IMG/VR virus record: IMGVR_UViG_3300022591_000005
Span: 1-64,000 of that record
Reading direction: 5' to 3' (one strand)
Length of the DNA stretch: 64,000 nucleotides
From: a virus
Shown here: positions 1 through 8,540 of the stretch, in pieces
Layout: the number at the start of each line of letters is the position of its first letter
Position numbering within the stretch: position 1 is the stretch's first letter
The notes under the pieces: model-generated
The model's database searches: none
What the model saw: only the letters and a program-made list of their open reading frames with translations
What the model was told of the DNA's origin: nothing
Translations under genes and position numbers: made by a program

Positions 1-1
1 G

Positions 2-2338
2 GCTCGTGGTACAATCGCTAGTCCAACCGCATCTAGCACTGGTGATATTTTATTACGTTTATCAGGCAATGGTTATGGTAGCAACGGCTTTGGTTCAGGC
101 GGCACTGCTCGCATAGACTTTACAGCAGTTGAACCGTATACTAACTCTGCTAAAGGATCTCGCATTGACTTTTGGACAACTCCGGCAGGTACAACTGCTA
201 TTACTAACAATGCCAGTGTGGACAGTACTGGATTCAAAGGTAATGGTTATACATTTACTGAGGACGGTACAAGACAAACTACAGCAGGTATTCCTTTAAC
301 TGAAAAGAAGATTACTAATGCTCCGTATGTTGCCACGTTGGATAGCACTGGCAAACTAGATCCTACGCAGATTCCAGATAGCTTAACAGGTGCTATTGTG
401 TTCAAGGGTGTGTGGAACGCAACGACTAATACTCCCACATTAAGCGACTCACTACCGGCAGGGTTAGACATAGGTTGGGAATACATTGTAGAAGTTGGCG
501 GTACTAGAGATATTGGTGATGGAAGCAAAACATTCTTAGCTGGCGACTTTGTCATCTATGATGGCACACATTGGAAACAAGTACCAAGCGGCAATGCGTT
601 TGTCAGCTTGACCAGTGGCGGACATATTACTGTAAATCAAACTACTGGCGCTATGACGCTGGGCAGCGATGCCACTCCTAACTCAACAGTCAGCACTATT
701 GTTAGTCGAGATTCAAGTGGCAACTTTGCCGCAAACGTAATCACAGCTAACCTAAGTGGCAATGTGACTGGTACAGTAAGCGGCAATGCAGGCACAGTAA
801 CTAATGGTGTTTACACCGTTGGTAATCAGAGCATTGACGGAACTAAGACATTCACTTCAACAATACAAGGTAGTATCACTGGTAATGCAGGCACAGTGAC
901 TAATGGTGTTGTAACCACAGGCAGTTATAGTGATCCAAGTTGGTTAACTATTAGTAAATCTAAAGTTGGATTGAGTAATGTAGATAACACGGCAGATGCT
1001 AACAAGAACGTATTATACGCTACTACAGCAGGCGGCGCTCCGGCAACCGACGTTTATGCTTGGGCCAAGGCAGCAACTAAACCATCATATACAAAGAGTG
1101 AAGTTGGATTAGGTAGTGTAGAAAATACAGCACTATCAACAAGTACATATTACATTGGTACTACACAAAATACCTATAACAGAGCCAGTGCTAGTCAAAC
1201 ACTTACTGGAGTTAGCATTGATGGCAATGCAGGTACAGTAACCAACGGAGTCTACACCACTGGTAGTTATAGTGATCCAAGTTGGTTAACTATTTCTGCA
1301 ACAAAAGTTGGACTTGGTAATGTAACTAATGAATCCAAAGCCACAATGTTTACCAGTCCTACATTTACAGGCACTGTAGTAGGCGTTACTAAAGCAATGG
1401 TTGGACTTGGTAGTGTAGACAATACAGCTGATGCAAGTAAGAATGTATTGTATGCTACAACAGCAGGCGGTGCTCCAGCAACAGACGTTTATGCTTGGGC
1501 CAAGGCCGCCACTAAACCAACATATACTAAGAGTGAAGTTGGACTAAGTGCTGTAGAAAACACAGCATTAAGCACCTGGGCTGGATCAACAAATATTACA
1601 ACTGTTGGAACACTTGGTTCATTATCAGTGACAGCAACTATCACAGGTAGTGTAAGTGGCAATGCTGGTACTGTTACTAATGGAGTTTATACAAGTGGAA
1701 GCTATAGTGATCCAAGTTGGTTAACTATTAGCAAATCTAAAGTTGGATTAAGTGCCGTTGAGAACACAGCATTATCTACTTGGGCTGGAACAAGTAATAT
1801 CACTACAGTCGGCACACTGACTAGTGGAACTATTGGATCGGGCTTTACAGCTATTGCCAACGCAAGATTAGCCAACAGCACAATCAGTGGTGTAGCGTTA
1901 GGCGGTACACTGGGCGCACTAACAGTTGGATACGGACTACAGTTAGAGTCTGGTACAACCTATGATGGTAGTGCCGCACATACTATCAGTAACGTTCATG
2001 CTGTGACTGGTCCAGTCACAGTTACAGGCAATGCTTACAGTTTGGATCTTGGCACTTGTAATGGTGTTGTTATTCTAAACAACGTTAGTCAAGCTAACTA
2101 TACTGTCACTATCACAGGAACTCCTATAGCAGGTAAGGTAGTAAGATTACTATGTTTAAACTTAAAGACTGGCGCCGGTGCTACAACAGTTACAGTAAGT
2201 GGACTAACAGCCGCTAATAGCAGTAATGGTACAGCTAGCTTCCAGGGTAATGCTAACAACTCTGTTGCTATGGTAGAGTTTGTATGTACAACTGCTGCCT
2301 TAAGCGGTGTGTATATGAACACTGGCGGAGCTAAGTAA
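2..2338 (+). CDS. Tail-fibre-like structural protein (5' end outside window)
   Basis: The frame is open from the window edge, so the protein is N-terminally truncated; the GTG at 218 is only an internal codon. It is low-complexity, rich in Gly, Thr, Ser and Asn, and built from repeats. A unit with SGNAGTVTNGVY and SYSDPSWLTIS recurs, as does the unit KSKVGLSNVDNTAD / KSEVGLGSVENTALS. The VGLGNVDNT repeat is typical of phage tail-fibre shafts. The last 120 residues are non-repetitive and beta-rich, probably a C-terminal knob. It ends TAA TAG, 5 bases before the next ATG. Its exact place in the virion cannot be told. Confidence 0.75.
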   Translation, partial: ARGTIASPTASSTGDILLRLSGNGYGSNGFGSGGTARIDFTAVEPYTNSAKGSRIDFWTTPAGTTAITNNASVDSTGFKGNGYTFTEDGTRQTTAGIPLTEKKITNAPYVATLDSTGKLDPTQIPDSLTGAIVFKGVWNATTNTPTLSDSLPAGLDIGWEYIVEVGGTRDIGDGSKTFLAGDFVIYDGTHWKQVPSGNAFVSLTSGGHITVNQTTGAMTLGSDATPNSTVSTIVSRDSSGNFAANVITANLSGNVTGTVSGNAGTVTNGVYTVGNQSIDGTKTFTSTIQGSITGNAGTVTNGVVTTGSYSDPSWLTISKSKVGLSNVDNTADANKNVLYATTAGGAPATDVYAWAKAATKPSYTKSEVGLGSVENTALSTSTYYIGTTQNTYNRASASQTLTGVSIDGNAGTVTNGVYTTGSYSDPSWLTISATKVGLGNVTNESKATMFTSPTFTGTVVGVTKAMVGLGSVDNTADASKNVLYATTAGGAPATDVYAWAKAATKPTYTKSEVGLSAVENTALSTWAGSTNITTVGTLGSLSVTATITGSVSGNAGTVTNGVYTSGSYSDPSWLTISKSKVGLSAVENTALSTWAGTSNITTVGTLTSGTIGSGFTAIANARLANSTISGVALGGTLGALTVGYGLQLESGTTYDGSAAHTISNVHAVTGPVTVTGNAYSLDLGTCNGVVILNNVSQANYTVTITGTPIAGKVVRLLCLNLKTGAGATTVTVSGLTAANSSNGTASFQGNANNSVAMVEFVCTTAALSGVYMNTGGAK

Positions 2339-2342
2339 TAGT

Positions 2343-2753
2343 ATGAAAGTAAAAGAACTCCTAACTGAAAGCCTAGATAAAAAATCAACATATAAGATTC
2401 TGTTGGAGTTTATCCGATTTGCTGCTGAAGATTTAGAACTAGACAAACTACCTAAGTTCAATTTTATGTTTGACACTGCTCGCAGTTTAGAACATAAGAG
2501 CTTTGGTGGCTATGCTCCTGGTGAAAAGCATATAGACATCACAGTTGTTAATCGTCACATCATGGATGTATGTCGCACACTTGCACACGAATTAGTGCAT
2601 TACAGTCAAGACTTGAAGAATGAGCTAGATGATCCAGACGCTGGCGCAACTGGCAGTCCACAAGAAAACGAAGCTAATGCTCGTGCCGCAGTTATTATGC
2701 GTAACTGGGGTAAGAAACATCCTAACTTGTTTGATCAAGAATCAATAGCGTAA
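2343..2753 (+). CDS. Small HExxH zinc metallopeptidase-like protein
   Basis: 136 aa. The core AHELVHYSQD is a zinc-metalloprotease HExxH motif, and a downstream QENEANARA could supply the third ligand. The fold resembles small phage SprT/minigluzincin-like peptidases; the substrate is unknown. The N-terminus MKVKELLTES matches a short motif shared by several neighbours (2343, 6710, 7402, 7863, 8541) and resembles the T4 capsid-targeting sequence, so it may be packaged in the head. It follows the fibre gene closely. Confidence 0.6.
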   Translation: MKVKELLTESLDKKSTYKILLEFIRFAAEDLELDKLPKFNFMFDTARSLEHKSFGGYAPGEKHIDITVVNRHIMDVCRTLAHELVHYSQDLKNELDDPDAGATGSPQENEANARAAVIMRNWGKKHPNLFDQESIA

Positions 2754-2759
2754 AAGAGA

Positions 2760-2779
2760 ACGGACCCCGAAGGGTCCGT
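2760..2779. terminator. Hairpin between convergent genes
   Basis: A perfect 8-bp stem ACGGACCC / GGGTCCGT with a CGAA tetraloop sits between a plus gene and a minus gene. The minus side is followed by a T-rich stretch, so it likely terminates the minus-strand cluster and possibly both directions. Confidence 0.7.
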
Positions 2780-2835
2780 CCTAATATATAATAAAGGTTA
2801 TACCTGTAATATAAAGCGTTTAGCTAATAATATAA

Positions 2836-3102
2836 TTACTTCTTAGCGCCAGCATTAACAAAGGCATACATCTTTTCAGCAGCTTCAAGAATCTTTTCAA
2901 CTCCTGGAAACTCTGGCATAGCAACAGTAGTTACTACTTGATTAGTCTTTTCGTCACGCTGTGCGCTAAATTGCCAACCGGCAAACTTTGCGTTAAACTC
3001 ATTCTGTACTTGATCCTTTGCTAGTGCTAAGATGTCTGCACGAATTTCGTAACCGTTCTTATTAAATTTAACTTCTGGTAGTTTTGGTGTAAAATCTGAC
3101 AT
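2836..3102 (-). CDS. Hypothetical protein, 88 aa
   Basis: A soluble, charged 88-aa protein. A motif around FNKNGYEIRADIL is followed by a helical segment with Ala and Lys. I do not recognise a family with confidence. It is the last gene of a minus-strand group (4332 to 2836) and has a clear ribosome binding site (AGGAGA) before its ATG. It pairs with the next small helical protein at 3129. Confidence 0.55.
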   Translation of the reverse strand: MSDFTPKLPEVKFNKNGYEIRADILALAKDQVQNEFNAKFAGWQFSAQRDEKTNQVVTTVAMPEFPGVEKILEAAEKMYAFVNAGAKK

Positions 3103-3128
3103 GTTATATTCTCCTGTGTGTATGTCTA

Positions 3129-3335
3129 TTATTTGCCGTAAACAGCGTTTGATGCATTTTTAACAAATGCTTCTGCGATTGCTAAAGTAGTCTTAACTTG
3201 GCCTTTTGCAAATTCTGTTTGTGCATCAACTAACTTAGTTAGTTCTTTCTTAAATGACTCGTTAGTAATGAATGTAGTAACGAAAGTCTTTTTAGCGCCT
3301 TGAACGCTATCAATAATAAAGTCTGGTGTAAACAT
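3129..3335 (-). CDS. Small helical protein, phasin-like
   Basis: 68 aa, almost entirely predicted helix. The segment around VDAQTEFAKGQVKTTLAIAEAF resembles the amphipathic helices of phasins (PhaP-type granule proteins), but the protein is much shorter than a phasin. An AAGGAGA ribosome binding site precedes the ATG. The resemblance is suggestive only; it could be any small helical phage protein. Confidence 0.5.
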   Translation of the reverse strand: MFTPDFIIDSVQGAKKTFVTTFITNESFKKELTKLVDAQTEFAKGQVKTTLAIAEAFVKNASNAVYGK

Positions 3336-3408
3336 AATATTCTCCTTGTGTGTATGTTTGTGTAATCAAGTACTTCAATTTCCCTGATGTGCTATTATAT
3401 ATCTCTTT

Positions 3409-3963
3409 TTATTTAAAAGCAACGAATTTAGGCATTCTTTTTCCTAAATAATCCATCACTGCTAAATTGCTGTCAGTAGCTTCTGCTACGTAGGTAGTAA
3501 TGTTGGGACTATCTAGTTCAATATCTGCTAGGGTTTCCCCATGCTCACTATGAATGTGAATACCGTGCTTTAGGCATAGATGCTTAATAGCCGCATTAGT
3601 GCTCAGACATACCATGCAACCTTTAAGTTTGCCATGTATTCGGCACCATTGGATAACACGTTTCATAAGCCTGGTGCCCATGCCCTGTCCTTGATAGCCT
3701 TTGAGTACGCTAAATGCTAACTCAAGTTCTTCTTGATCCGAAATGTGCCCAATTGCAATAAGATCTAAGTCATCGTTTTCGATGGCAAACAAAATATTTT
3801 TTTCAGGCTCTGCTTCAAATTTGTCGCATAGATTGTCTATCATTTCATCTTTGATTTGATAGCCAAAACGTAGATACTTGCTAGCATCATCTAATGCTTT
3901 CAAGTGTTTACGGTACTTTGGGTATTCGTGCGGTAATACCCTGCGAACTGTACTGTATGGCAT
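3409..3963 (-). CDS. GNAT-family N-acetyltransferase
   Basis: 184 aa. The acetyl-CoA loop is seen as GYQGQGMGTRLM at about residues 90-101 (Q/RxxGxG/A motif A), after a beta strand ELAFSV. C-terminal Cys/His-rich segments are not typical of the family. The acceptor substrate is unknown. Its start is 1 base before the stop codon of the small membrane ORF upstream, so the two are likely co-translated. Confidence 0.75.
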   Translation of the reverse strand: MPYSTVRRVLPHEYPKYRKHLKALDDASKYLRFGYQIKDEMIDNLCDKFEAEPEKNILFAIENDDLDLIAIGHISDQEELELAFSVLKGYQGQGMGTRLMKRVIQWCRIHGKLKGCMVCLSTNAAIKHLCLKHGIHIHSEHGETLADIELDSPNITTYVAEATDSNLAVMDYLGKRMPKFVAFK

Positions 3964-3964
3964 A

Positions 3965-4084
3965 TTACTGTGCTATAAACAAATAGATGACCATAGCTAT
4001 TATTAGCCATAGTGCAACTTTTTCGCCCATATGTGCTGGGCGTCCCTCTTTAACTCCAGAGGCTGTGTTTTTTAAGGTACTCAT
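3965..4084 (-). CDS. Small single-pass membrane protein, 39 aa
   Basis: ATG at 4084 preceded by GGAGAA. The translation begins MSTLKNTASG and ends with a hydrophobic helix, ALWLIIAMVIYLFIA, and a Gln. It overlaps the 30-aa ORF upstream and nearly touches the GNAT gene downstream. The operon position and ribosome binding site support it. Function unknown. Confidence 0.55.
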   Translation of the reverse strand: MSTLKNTASGVKEGRPAHMGEKVALWLIIAMVIYLFIAQ

Positions 4085-4142
4085 ATCTAGCTTCTCCATA
4101 TTCTACAAAAAAATCGTAAATTGCTTCTAATACTCGTTTCAT
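4050..4142 (-). CDS. Small ORF, 30 aa
   Basis: ATG at 4142 with AGAGGA upstream; starts MKRVLEAIYDFF and ends KKHSLWS. Rich in aromatic residues. It lies 1 base after the stop of the 62-aa gene and overlaps the next ORF, an operon-like arrangement. No family recognised. Confidence 0.4.
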   Translation of the reverse strand: MKRVLEAIYDFFVEYGEARYEYLKKHSLWS

Positions 4143-4143
4143 G

Positions 4144-4332
4144 TTAAAATCCTCTTGCCCAGACATATGTGTCTGAATTGCGAGCATGAAATTCACGAGT
4201 TAAGCGATCGACGTCGCCTTCACTTTGTGGATTGTTGCTGATGATATAATACTCTAATTGTGACCCGTAAGTTTGTGGCTTACTAAATGATTCTGATAGG
4301 CTTTTGGCCCAAGTTTTGATTAACTGTAACAT
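4144..4332 (-). CDS. Hypothetical protein, 62 aa
   Basis: Starts MLQLIKTWAK and contains NNPQSEGDVDRLTREF, which faintly recalls small DUF3563-type proteins of proteobacteria (weak). First gene of the minus operon; a late-type promoter box on the minus strand (4382-4389) lies 50 bases upstream. Confidence 0.55.
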   Translation of the reverse strand: MLQLIKTWAKSLSESFSKPQTYGSQLEYYIISNNPQSEGDVDRLTREFHARNSDTYVWARGF

Positions 4333-4381
4333 TTTGTTTTCCTCTGTGTATAAAATGTGTAGTACTCATGGTTTCTACTGA

Positions 4382-4389
4382 GTATTTAT
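4382..4389 (-). promoter_or_regulatory. Late-promoter-like box, minus strand
   Basis: Reads ATAAATAC on the minus strand, matching the T4 late core TATAAATA in 7 of 8 positions, upstream of the minus operon starting at 4332. Confidence 0.5.
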
Positions 4390-4458
4390 GTCATTATATG
4401 CGGCACTGCATGATTTGTCAATGGCTTGATTTTGCCAAATAGTTCTGTTACAATACAA

Positions 4459-4466
4459 CTAAATAC
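4459..4466 (+). promoter_or_regulatory. Late-promoter-like box
   Basis: CTAAATAC, 19 bases before the ATG at 4485; same family as the boxes at 5446, 6425, 8507, 10615 and 12553. Confidence 0.45.
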
Positions 4467-4484
4467 ATTACGGAAATATTAAAC

Positions 4485-4745
4485 ATGCGTAAAAGTACAA
4501 GATCAATTCTTCAAGAACTTAGTGATATTGGACTAAGCCGCGACACTGACCTAGTCATCGAGAATCGTGGCGCTAACCTAATTCAAAGTGCTATCAACCT
4601 AATCAATTTGATTAGAGAAAACTATGACGTTGAAACAGCAGCAGAGTTAGAGCGCCGTTTTATTAACTCAATCAAGGGTTCTGATCCCACTAAATTTAAA
4701 CGTGGTATAAAACGAATCCAGGAAAGTAAAGACAAGAATGTCTAA
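4485..4745 (+). CDS. Conserved hypothetical protein, 86 aa
   Basis: A helical, charged protein starting MRKSTRSILQEL with a block ENYDVETAAELERRF. It overlaps the next gene by 8 bases (translational coupling) and has its own late-type promoter. No family recognised. Confidence 0.6.
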   Translation: MRKSTRSILQELSDIGLSRDTDLVIENRGANLIQSAINLINLIRENYDVETAAELERRFINSIKGSDPTKFKRGIKRIQESKDKNV

Positions 4746-5421
4746 AAACACAATATTTCCAGACACTACATCATTTAACAAATCCACCGCAATTGAACTT
4801 AAAAATATAGTAGATAGCCATCTGCTAAGTTTAGGCATCGATACTGTTAAAGTCGGTAGTAACAAAGAGATCCTTAACGACTTAGATTTGCAAGTAGAAC
4901 TGCAAACAGTATCTACGGCACTTAAAGTAAGTGGTGAAAAGGAAACACGCATCGCTCTGCAAGAATACTTTACGGCGTTAGGATATCAAACTAAGCGCAA
5001 CGGTATTAACGTGTTTGTACGTGTACCGCTTGCTAGTTCAGCACATCAAGTTGACTTAGAAGTTATTCACAACGTTACCGAAGTTAGCCATTATCACATG
5101 CACAACATTCCAGCAGGTAGTCCTTGGAAAGGAGTTAGCAAAATGATCTTAATTGGTACGTTGGCTAAGGATATGGGCTTTATGTTTTCAGCATGGGAGG
5201 GCTTATACATCCGCACTGCTGACAATAAAAAAGGCGCACTATATGCTATTAACTGGGACGATATTGCAGCTATCTTACTAGGTCCTAACGCTAGCGGCAA
5301 AGACCTAGAGTGTGTAGAAGCCGTACTAGCGGCGTTGCCTGAAGAACAAGGGCAAGAACTACTAGATCGCTGTCGTAAAGACAAGGTTTGGTATGAAGAT
5401 ATCTCTCAAATTTTGGCCTAA
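4738..5421 (+). CDS. Nucleotidyltransferase-like protein, 227 aa
   Basis: VGSNKEILNDLDLQVEL at about residues 39-55 fits the pol-beta-type nucleotidyltransferase signature (GS followed by DxD). A later HYHMHNIPAGSPWKG region may form an active-site loop. The type of transfer and substrate are unknown. A second protein with the same signature lies at 6710. Confidence 0.5.
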   Translation: MSKNTIFPDTTSFNKSTAIELKNIVDSHLLSLGIDTVKVGSNKEILNDLDLQVELQTVSTALKVSGEKETRIALQEYFTALGYQTKRNGINVFVRVPLASSAHQVDLEVIHNVTEVSHYHMHNIPAGSPWKGVSKMILIGTLAKDMGFMFSAWEGLYIRTADNKKGALYAINWDDIAAILLGPNASGKDLECVEAVLAALPEEQGQELLDRCRKDKVWYEDISQILA

Positions 5422-5445
5422 TCTAGCCCATTTTTTGTCTCCGTA

Positions 5446-5453
5446 CTAAATAC
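5446..5453 (+). promoter_or_regulatory. Late-promoter-like box
   Basis: CTAAATAC 57 bases before the ATG of the structural gene at 5510. Confidence 0.45.
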
Positions 5454-5509
5454 ATATACAAAGCTCACAGAGTAGTGAGCGTTGATAAGCATATTCAGAG
5501 GAGATTATT

Positions 5510-5947
5510 ATGCCATCACTATTAGGATCAACAGTAGCTCAAAACTACGGTCGCATGACAGCCCAACAAACTTACGGCGTTGGACAAATTTTTTCACAAT
5601 TCGGTACACGTCAGTATCGCTTCTTGAAAGTTGTAGCTACACAAGCTAACGGTTCTACACCAGTTGACTTTACAGATGCTAGCCACACAGCTTTAAGCAA
5701 GTTTGCAGTTGCAGTTCGTGCAATTCAAACAGTTGCTGAAGTTAACATGGTGTTTACACCTGGTACAGCTGGTTTCATTATCATTGTATCCGATGACACA
5801 GCTAACGACAGCAATGCTGACACAAACGTTCCTGGCGGATACGGCGATGCAGAAGCAGCAGTTCTTGCAGCTTTAGCATACGGTGGTTCTGCTACAGTTA
5901 CTATCACTACAGTTGATATTGACTCAACAGGTATCGCAATTGCGTAA
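5510..5947 (+). CDS. Virion structural protein candidate, 145 aa
   Basis: Strong ribosome binding site (GAGGAG) and late-type promoter. The sequence is Ala/Thr/Val-rich with few charges, typical of tail-tube or capsid decoration subunits. It starts MPSLLGSTVAQNYG, comparable to the structural protein at 20336 (MPSGFQQDSNQ). It stands alone between a promoter and a terminator, which suits a highly expressed product. Confidence 0.55.
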   Translation: MPSLLGSTVAQNYGRMTAQQTYGVGQIFSQFGTRQYRFLKVVATQANGSTPVDFTDASHTALSKFAVAVRAIQTVAEVNMVFTPGTAGFIIIVSDDTANDSNADTNVPGGYGDAEAAVLAALAYGGSATVTITTVDIDSTGIAIA

Positions 5948-5977
5948 TTGTTAAATTTCTCAGGGATGGGAAGACTA

Positions 5978-6006
5978 AGCCTCACTTTTATAGTGGGGCT
6001 TTTTTA
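5978..6006 (+). terminator. Intrinsic terminator
   Basis: Stem AGCCTCACT / AGTGGGGCT around a TTTAT loop, followed by a run of T. It ends the single-gene unit at 5510-5947. Confidence 0.85.
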
Positions 6007-6023
6007 CGACTGTTAAATATGTC

Positions 6024-6428
6024 ATGCGTTATAAACTCTATACTACAGTTGACATTACCAATACTGGACAACATCGAGTAGAATCTGGAGCAGAAGCTGA
6101 ACGATGGAAAGAGCAAAACTTTCAAACCGTTTTACAAACAATTGGTATTAGGGCTAATATTTCTAGTTTTAGTAAGCCGGAAATGATCGAAATGGCAGGC
6201 AATCTAGTAGGATTTAATACTGACAAGATTATACACGTTTGGCGTTTTGATTTTGAAACAGAACGAGAATTTTTGTTTGATGTTGATAACGATCCCGTTG
6301 AAGGACTGCGTGAAGATTTTGAAATGGTGCCTTATATAAGTGGATTAGATGAATCAATGGAGCAAAACTACAATGTTTTTGTAACATATGGTGACACCAA
6401 GAATATTGTTTTTTATCAGAAGCAATAA
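6024..6428 (+). CDS. Conserved phage hypothetical protein, 134 aa
   Basis: Alternating strands and acidic patches (FDVDNDPVEGLREDF). No signal or membrane segment. I recognise no family. Confidence 0.6.
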   Translation: MRYKLYTTVDITNTGQHRVESGAEAERWKEQNFQTVLQTIGIRANISSFSKPEMIEMAGNLVGFNTDKIIHVWRFDFETEREFLFDVDNDPVEGLREDFEMVPYISGLDESMEQNYNVFVTYGDTKNIVFYQKQ

Positions 6429-6432
6429 ATAC
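6425..6432 (+). promoter_or_regulatory. Late-promoter-like box
   Basis: ATAAATAC overlapping the stop of the preceding gene, 34 bases before the ATG at 6466. Confidence 0.45.
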
Positions 6433-6465
6433 ATTTAAGCTATTTTATTGCGGAGCGCAACTATT

Positions 6466-6708
6466 ATGTCATCACTACCAAAACCAACAGATATCGAAAA
6501 AGAAAGTCTAGAAGCACATGTTGAGCTATGCGCAATGCGCTACGCACAACTGGAATCTCGTTTAGAAATTATTGAAACTAAAGTAAGTGGATTAGCTTCT
6601 AAAATTGAAGACAGCCAAAGTTCTATGGCTAAAGTAATCATTGGTGCAACAGCTACTATCGTAGGCGGTTTACTATCTGTGGTTATTGTTATTATGATGA
6701 AGTTCTAA
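6466..6708 (+). CDS. Coiled-coil protein with C-terminal membrane anchor, 80 aa
   Basis: The ATG at 6466 follows GCGGAGCG; a TTG 18 bases upstream is a poorer start. An N-terminal helix with heptad character (LESRLEIIETKVSGL) leads to a C-terminal transmembrane helix ending VVIVIMMKF. Tail-anchored small proteins of this kind may be lysis or membrane-associated phage proteins; the role here is unknown. Confidence 0.6.
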   Translation: MSSLPKPTDIEKESLEAHVELCAMRYAQLESRLEIIETKVSGLASKIEDSQSSMAKVIIGATATIVGGLLSVVIVIMMKF

Positions 6709-6709
6709 A

Positions 6710-7405
6710 ATGCGTTTGAATGAGCTCTCTACAGTCTACTACCATGATGAGCTCAATCCGCTGTTATGGGAACATGGACAGTTAAAAACTGATATACGTT
6801 ATAAATTACTAGCAATCGCGCATCACTTTGCTAAATTCCTTAATGTACCTAAACTTAATCTAAGAGATATTACTATTAGTGGTAGCAATGCAGCTTATGG
6901 TTACAGTGAGCAATCGGATATCGATCTACATCTTGTTGTAGATATGCCAGCAGATAAGCCAGAACTAGAAGAGCTTTACAATGCTAAAAAGAATCAATTT
7001 AACTTTACATACAATATTAAAGTCAAAGATATTGATGTAGAGTTATACGTGCAGGATGTGCAACAACCACATCATTCTGCTGGAATTTACAGTATTCTAA
7101 ACGACAAGTGGTTAAGCAAACCCAAGCACCAACCGCCAAACATTGATGACAAAGAAGTTAAGAGCAAGGCTCGTAACTACTCAGCTAAGATCAACGCAGC
7201 CATGCGCTCAAATGAGTTAAATACTGCTAAGGACACTATGGCTGATATACGCAGACTACGCCAAGCAGGACTCGAAAATGGCGGCGAGTACAGTATTGAA
7301 AACTTGGCTTTTAAATTACTACGTGCTCGTGGTAAAATTGACAAGTTTATGAGATTTATTAACAAATTACAGAGTGCTGAATTAAGCCTCGGAGAAAGAC
7401 AATGA
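6710..7405 (+). CDS. Pol-beta-type nucleotidyltransferase
   Basis: 231 aa. GSNAAYGYSEQSDIDLHLVV at about residues 58-77 is the nucleotidyltransferase signature (GS ... SDIDL), with a third acidic residue in DIDVELYV. A C-terminal helical domain follows. The N-terminus MRLNELST shares the family motif suggestive of head targeting. Substrate unknown; RNA or protein nucleotidylation are both possible. Confidence 0.7.
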   Translation: MRLNELSTVYYHDELNPLLWEHGQLKTDIRYKLLAIAHHFAKFLNVPKLNLRDITISGSNAAYGYSEQSDIDLHLVVDMPADKPELEELYNAKKNQFNFTYNIKVKDIDVELYVQDVQQPHHSAGIYSILNDKWLSKPKHQPPNIDDKEVKSKARNYSAKINAAMRSNELNTAKDTMADIRRLRQAGLENGGEYSIENLAFKLLRARGKIDKFMRFINKLQSAELSLGERQ

Positions 7406-7866
7406 AGATAAAAGAAATTACAGAAATGCAAATGGCAGGGCAGTACAAGATTGTTAAGACTGGCCCAGAAGGAACTACTCTTCAAAGTCCCGACATGCAC
7501 ACTATGCTTACATTAGACCCAGAAGCGGCTAAGGGCATTGTAGCAAATCCAGATAATCCAAACGAGTTTACACTAAGTCAGCAGGCTGCAATGGGTGTTA
7601 ACCCACAACAAGCACAGCAACCTATGGGCCCTAAACAGGGTGCAACAGTTGAAGTTCCTGCAAATGAAACACAAAACGATGACGACAACGAAGACAGTGA
7701 CGCTAAAGAAATCGGTGGCGATCCAACAGATGATTTTATTGATGATGTAACAGATAAAGAGTTTGAAAAAGTCAACAGACCCGGAGTAGGAAATCGCAGT
7801 CCAGTTGCAGAAGAAAGACTTAAAACTGAGTTAGATAAAATGCTAACCATAGCAGGATTAAGATGA
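7402..7866 (+). CDS. Acidic protein, candidate internal head protein
   Basis: 154 aa, Gln- and Asp-rich and largely disordered, with an acidic run DDDNEDSD. The N-terminus MKIKEITEMQ resembles a T4 capsid-targeting peptide with a possible gp21-type cleavage site (ITE). It overlaps its neighbours by 4 bases on both sides, forming one translational unit with 6710 and 7863. Confidence 0.55.
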   Translation: MKIKEITEMQMAGQYKIVKTGPEGTTLQSPDMHTMLTLDPEAAKGIVANPDNPNEFTLSQQAAMGVNPQQAQQPMGPKQGATVEVPANETQNDDDNEDSDAKEIGGDPTDDFIDDVTDKEFEKVNRPGVGNRSPVAEERLKTELDKMLTIAGLR

Positions 7867-8066
7867 AAATCAACGAGTTAATCCAGAGTTTTGAAATCTG
7901 GACTACTAACGAGGAAAAGAAGCTGTTAAAAAAGCTTCAAACTCCTATCAAGCTATCTAGTCTTAGAGAAGACGAGCAATTCAAAGTTCAGGCTATGATA
8001 CGCAAAAGTTTGGTAACTAAGATAGGACAGAAGGATCCTAAAGTAGTGGCCAATGAAAAAAAATAA
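7863..8066 (+). CDS. Small helical protein, 67 aa
   Basis: Begins MKINELIQSF, again the shared N-terminal motif; the rest is Lys-rich helix. It overlaps the genes on both sides. No family recognised. Confidence 0.55.
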   Translation: MKINELIQSFEIWTTNEEKKLLKKLQTPIKLSSLREDEQFKVQAMIRKSLVTKIGQKDPKVVANEKK

Positions 8067-8505
8067 TAAAAACAAAAAGAAACTTCCTATTAAGGAATTG
8101 GCTGAACAATTTAGCCATGAACTAGATGCTAAGTTACCAGTACATGTCATGCCTAATGGCGATATAGTTTACAAGAACTACCTAGTTCGTAAGCTAGTTA
8201 GCGAAAACTGGGGTGTGTTCAGTTTGCAAAGCAAGGATTTAGTAGATCAGTTCTTCCTCAAAACCTGTGCATTGATGGCTGCAAAAGCGTACAATCATTC
8301 AAGAGTAGAAAAATACTTTGAAATTAAGAGGCTTGATAACAAATATTGGGCTAATTACTGCGATAGTTTAGTATACAAAAAGAATATTAAAACAGCTAAG
8401 GACTTTGATCGCTATCTTGTGCTTCTAAATAAATTAGAAGAGAGCGAAACAAAGGTTAAATACTACAAAGAAGAAATCTCCAGAACGTTTAAATGGAGTT
8501 TCTGA
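8053..8505 (+). CDS. Hypothetical basic protein, 150 aa
   Basis: A very basic N-terminus (MKKNNKNKKK) then a mixed alpha/beta region. It starts inside the preceding gene. Function unknown. Confidence 0.55.
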   Translation: MKKNNKNKKKLPIKELAEQFSHELDAKLPVHVMPNGDIVYKNYLVRKLVSENWGVFSLQSKDLVDQFFLKTCALMAAKAYNHSRVEKYFEIKRLDNKYWANYCDSLVYKKNIKTAKDFDRYLVLLNKLEESETKVKYYKEEISRTFKWSF

Positions 8506-8506
8506 C

Positions 8507-8514
8507 ATAAATAC
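8507..8514 (+). promoter_or_regulatory. Late-promoter-like box
   Basis: ATAAATAC, 27 bases before the ATG at 8541. Confidence 0.5.
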
Positions 8515-8540
8515 ACAATAAGATTTCTAGGATAGAGACC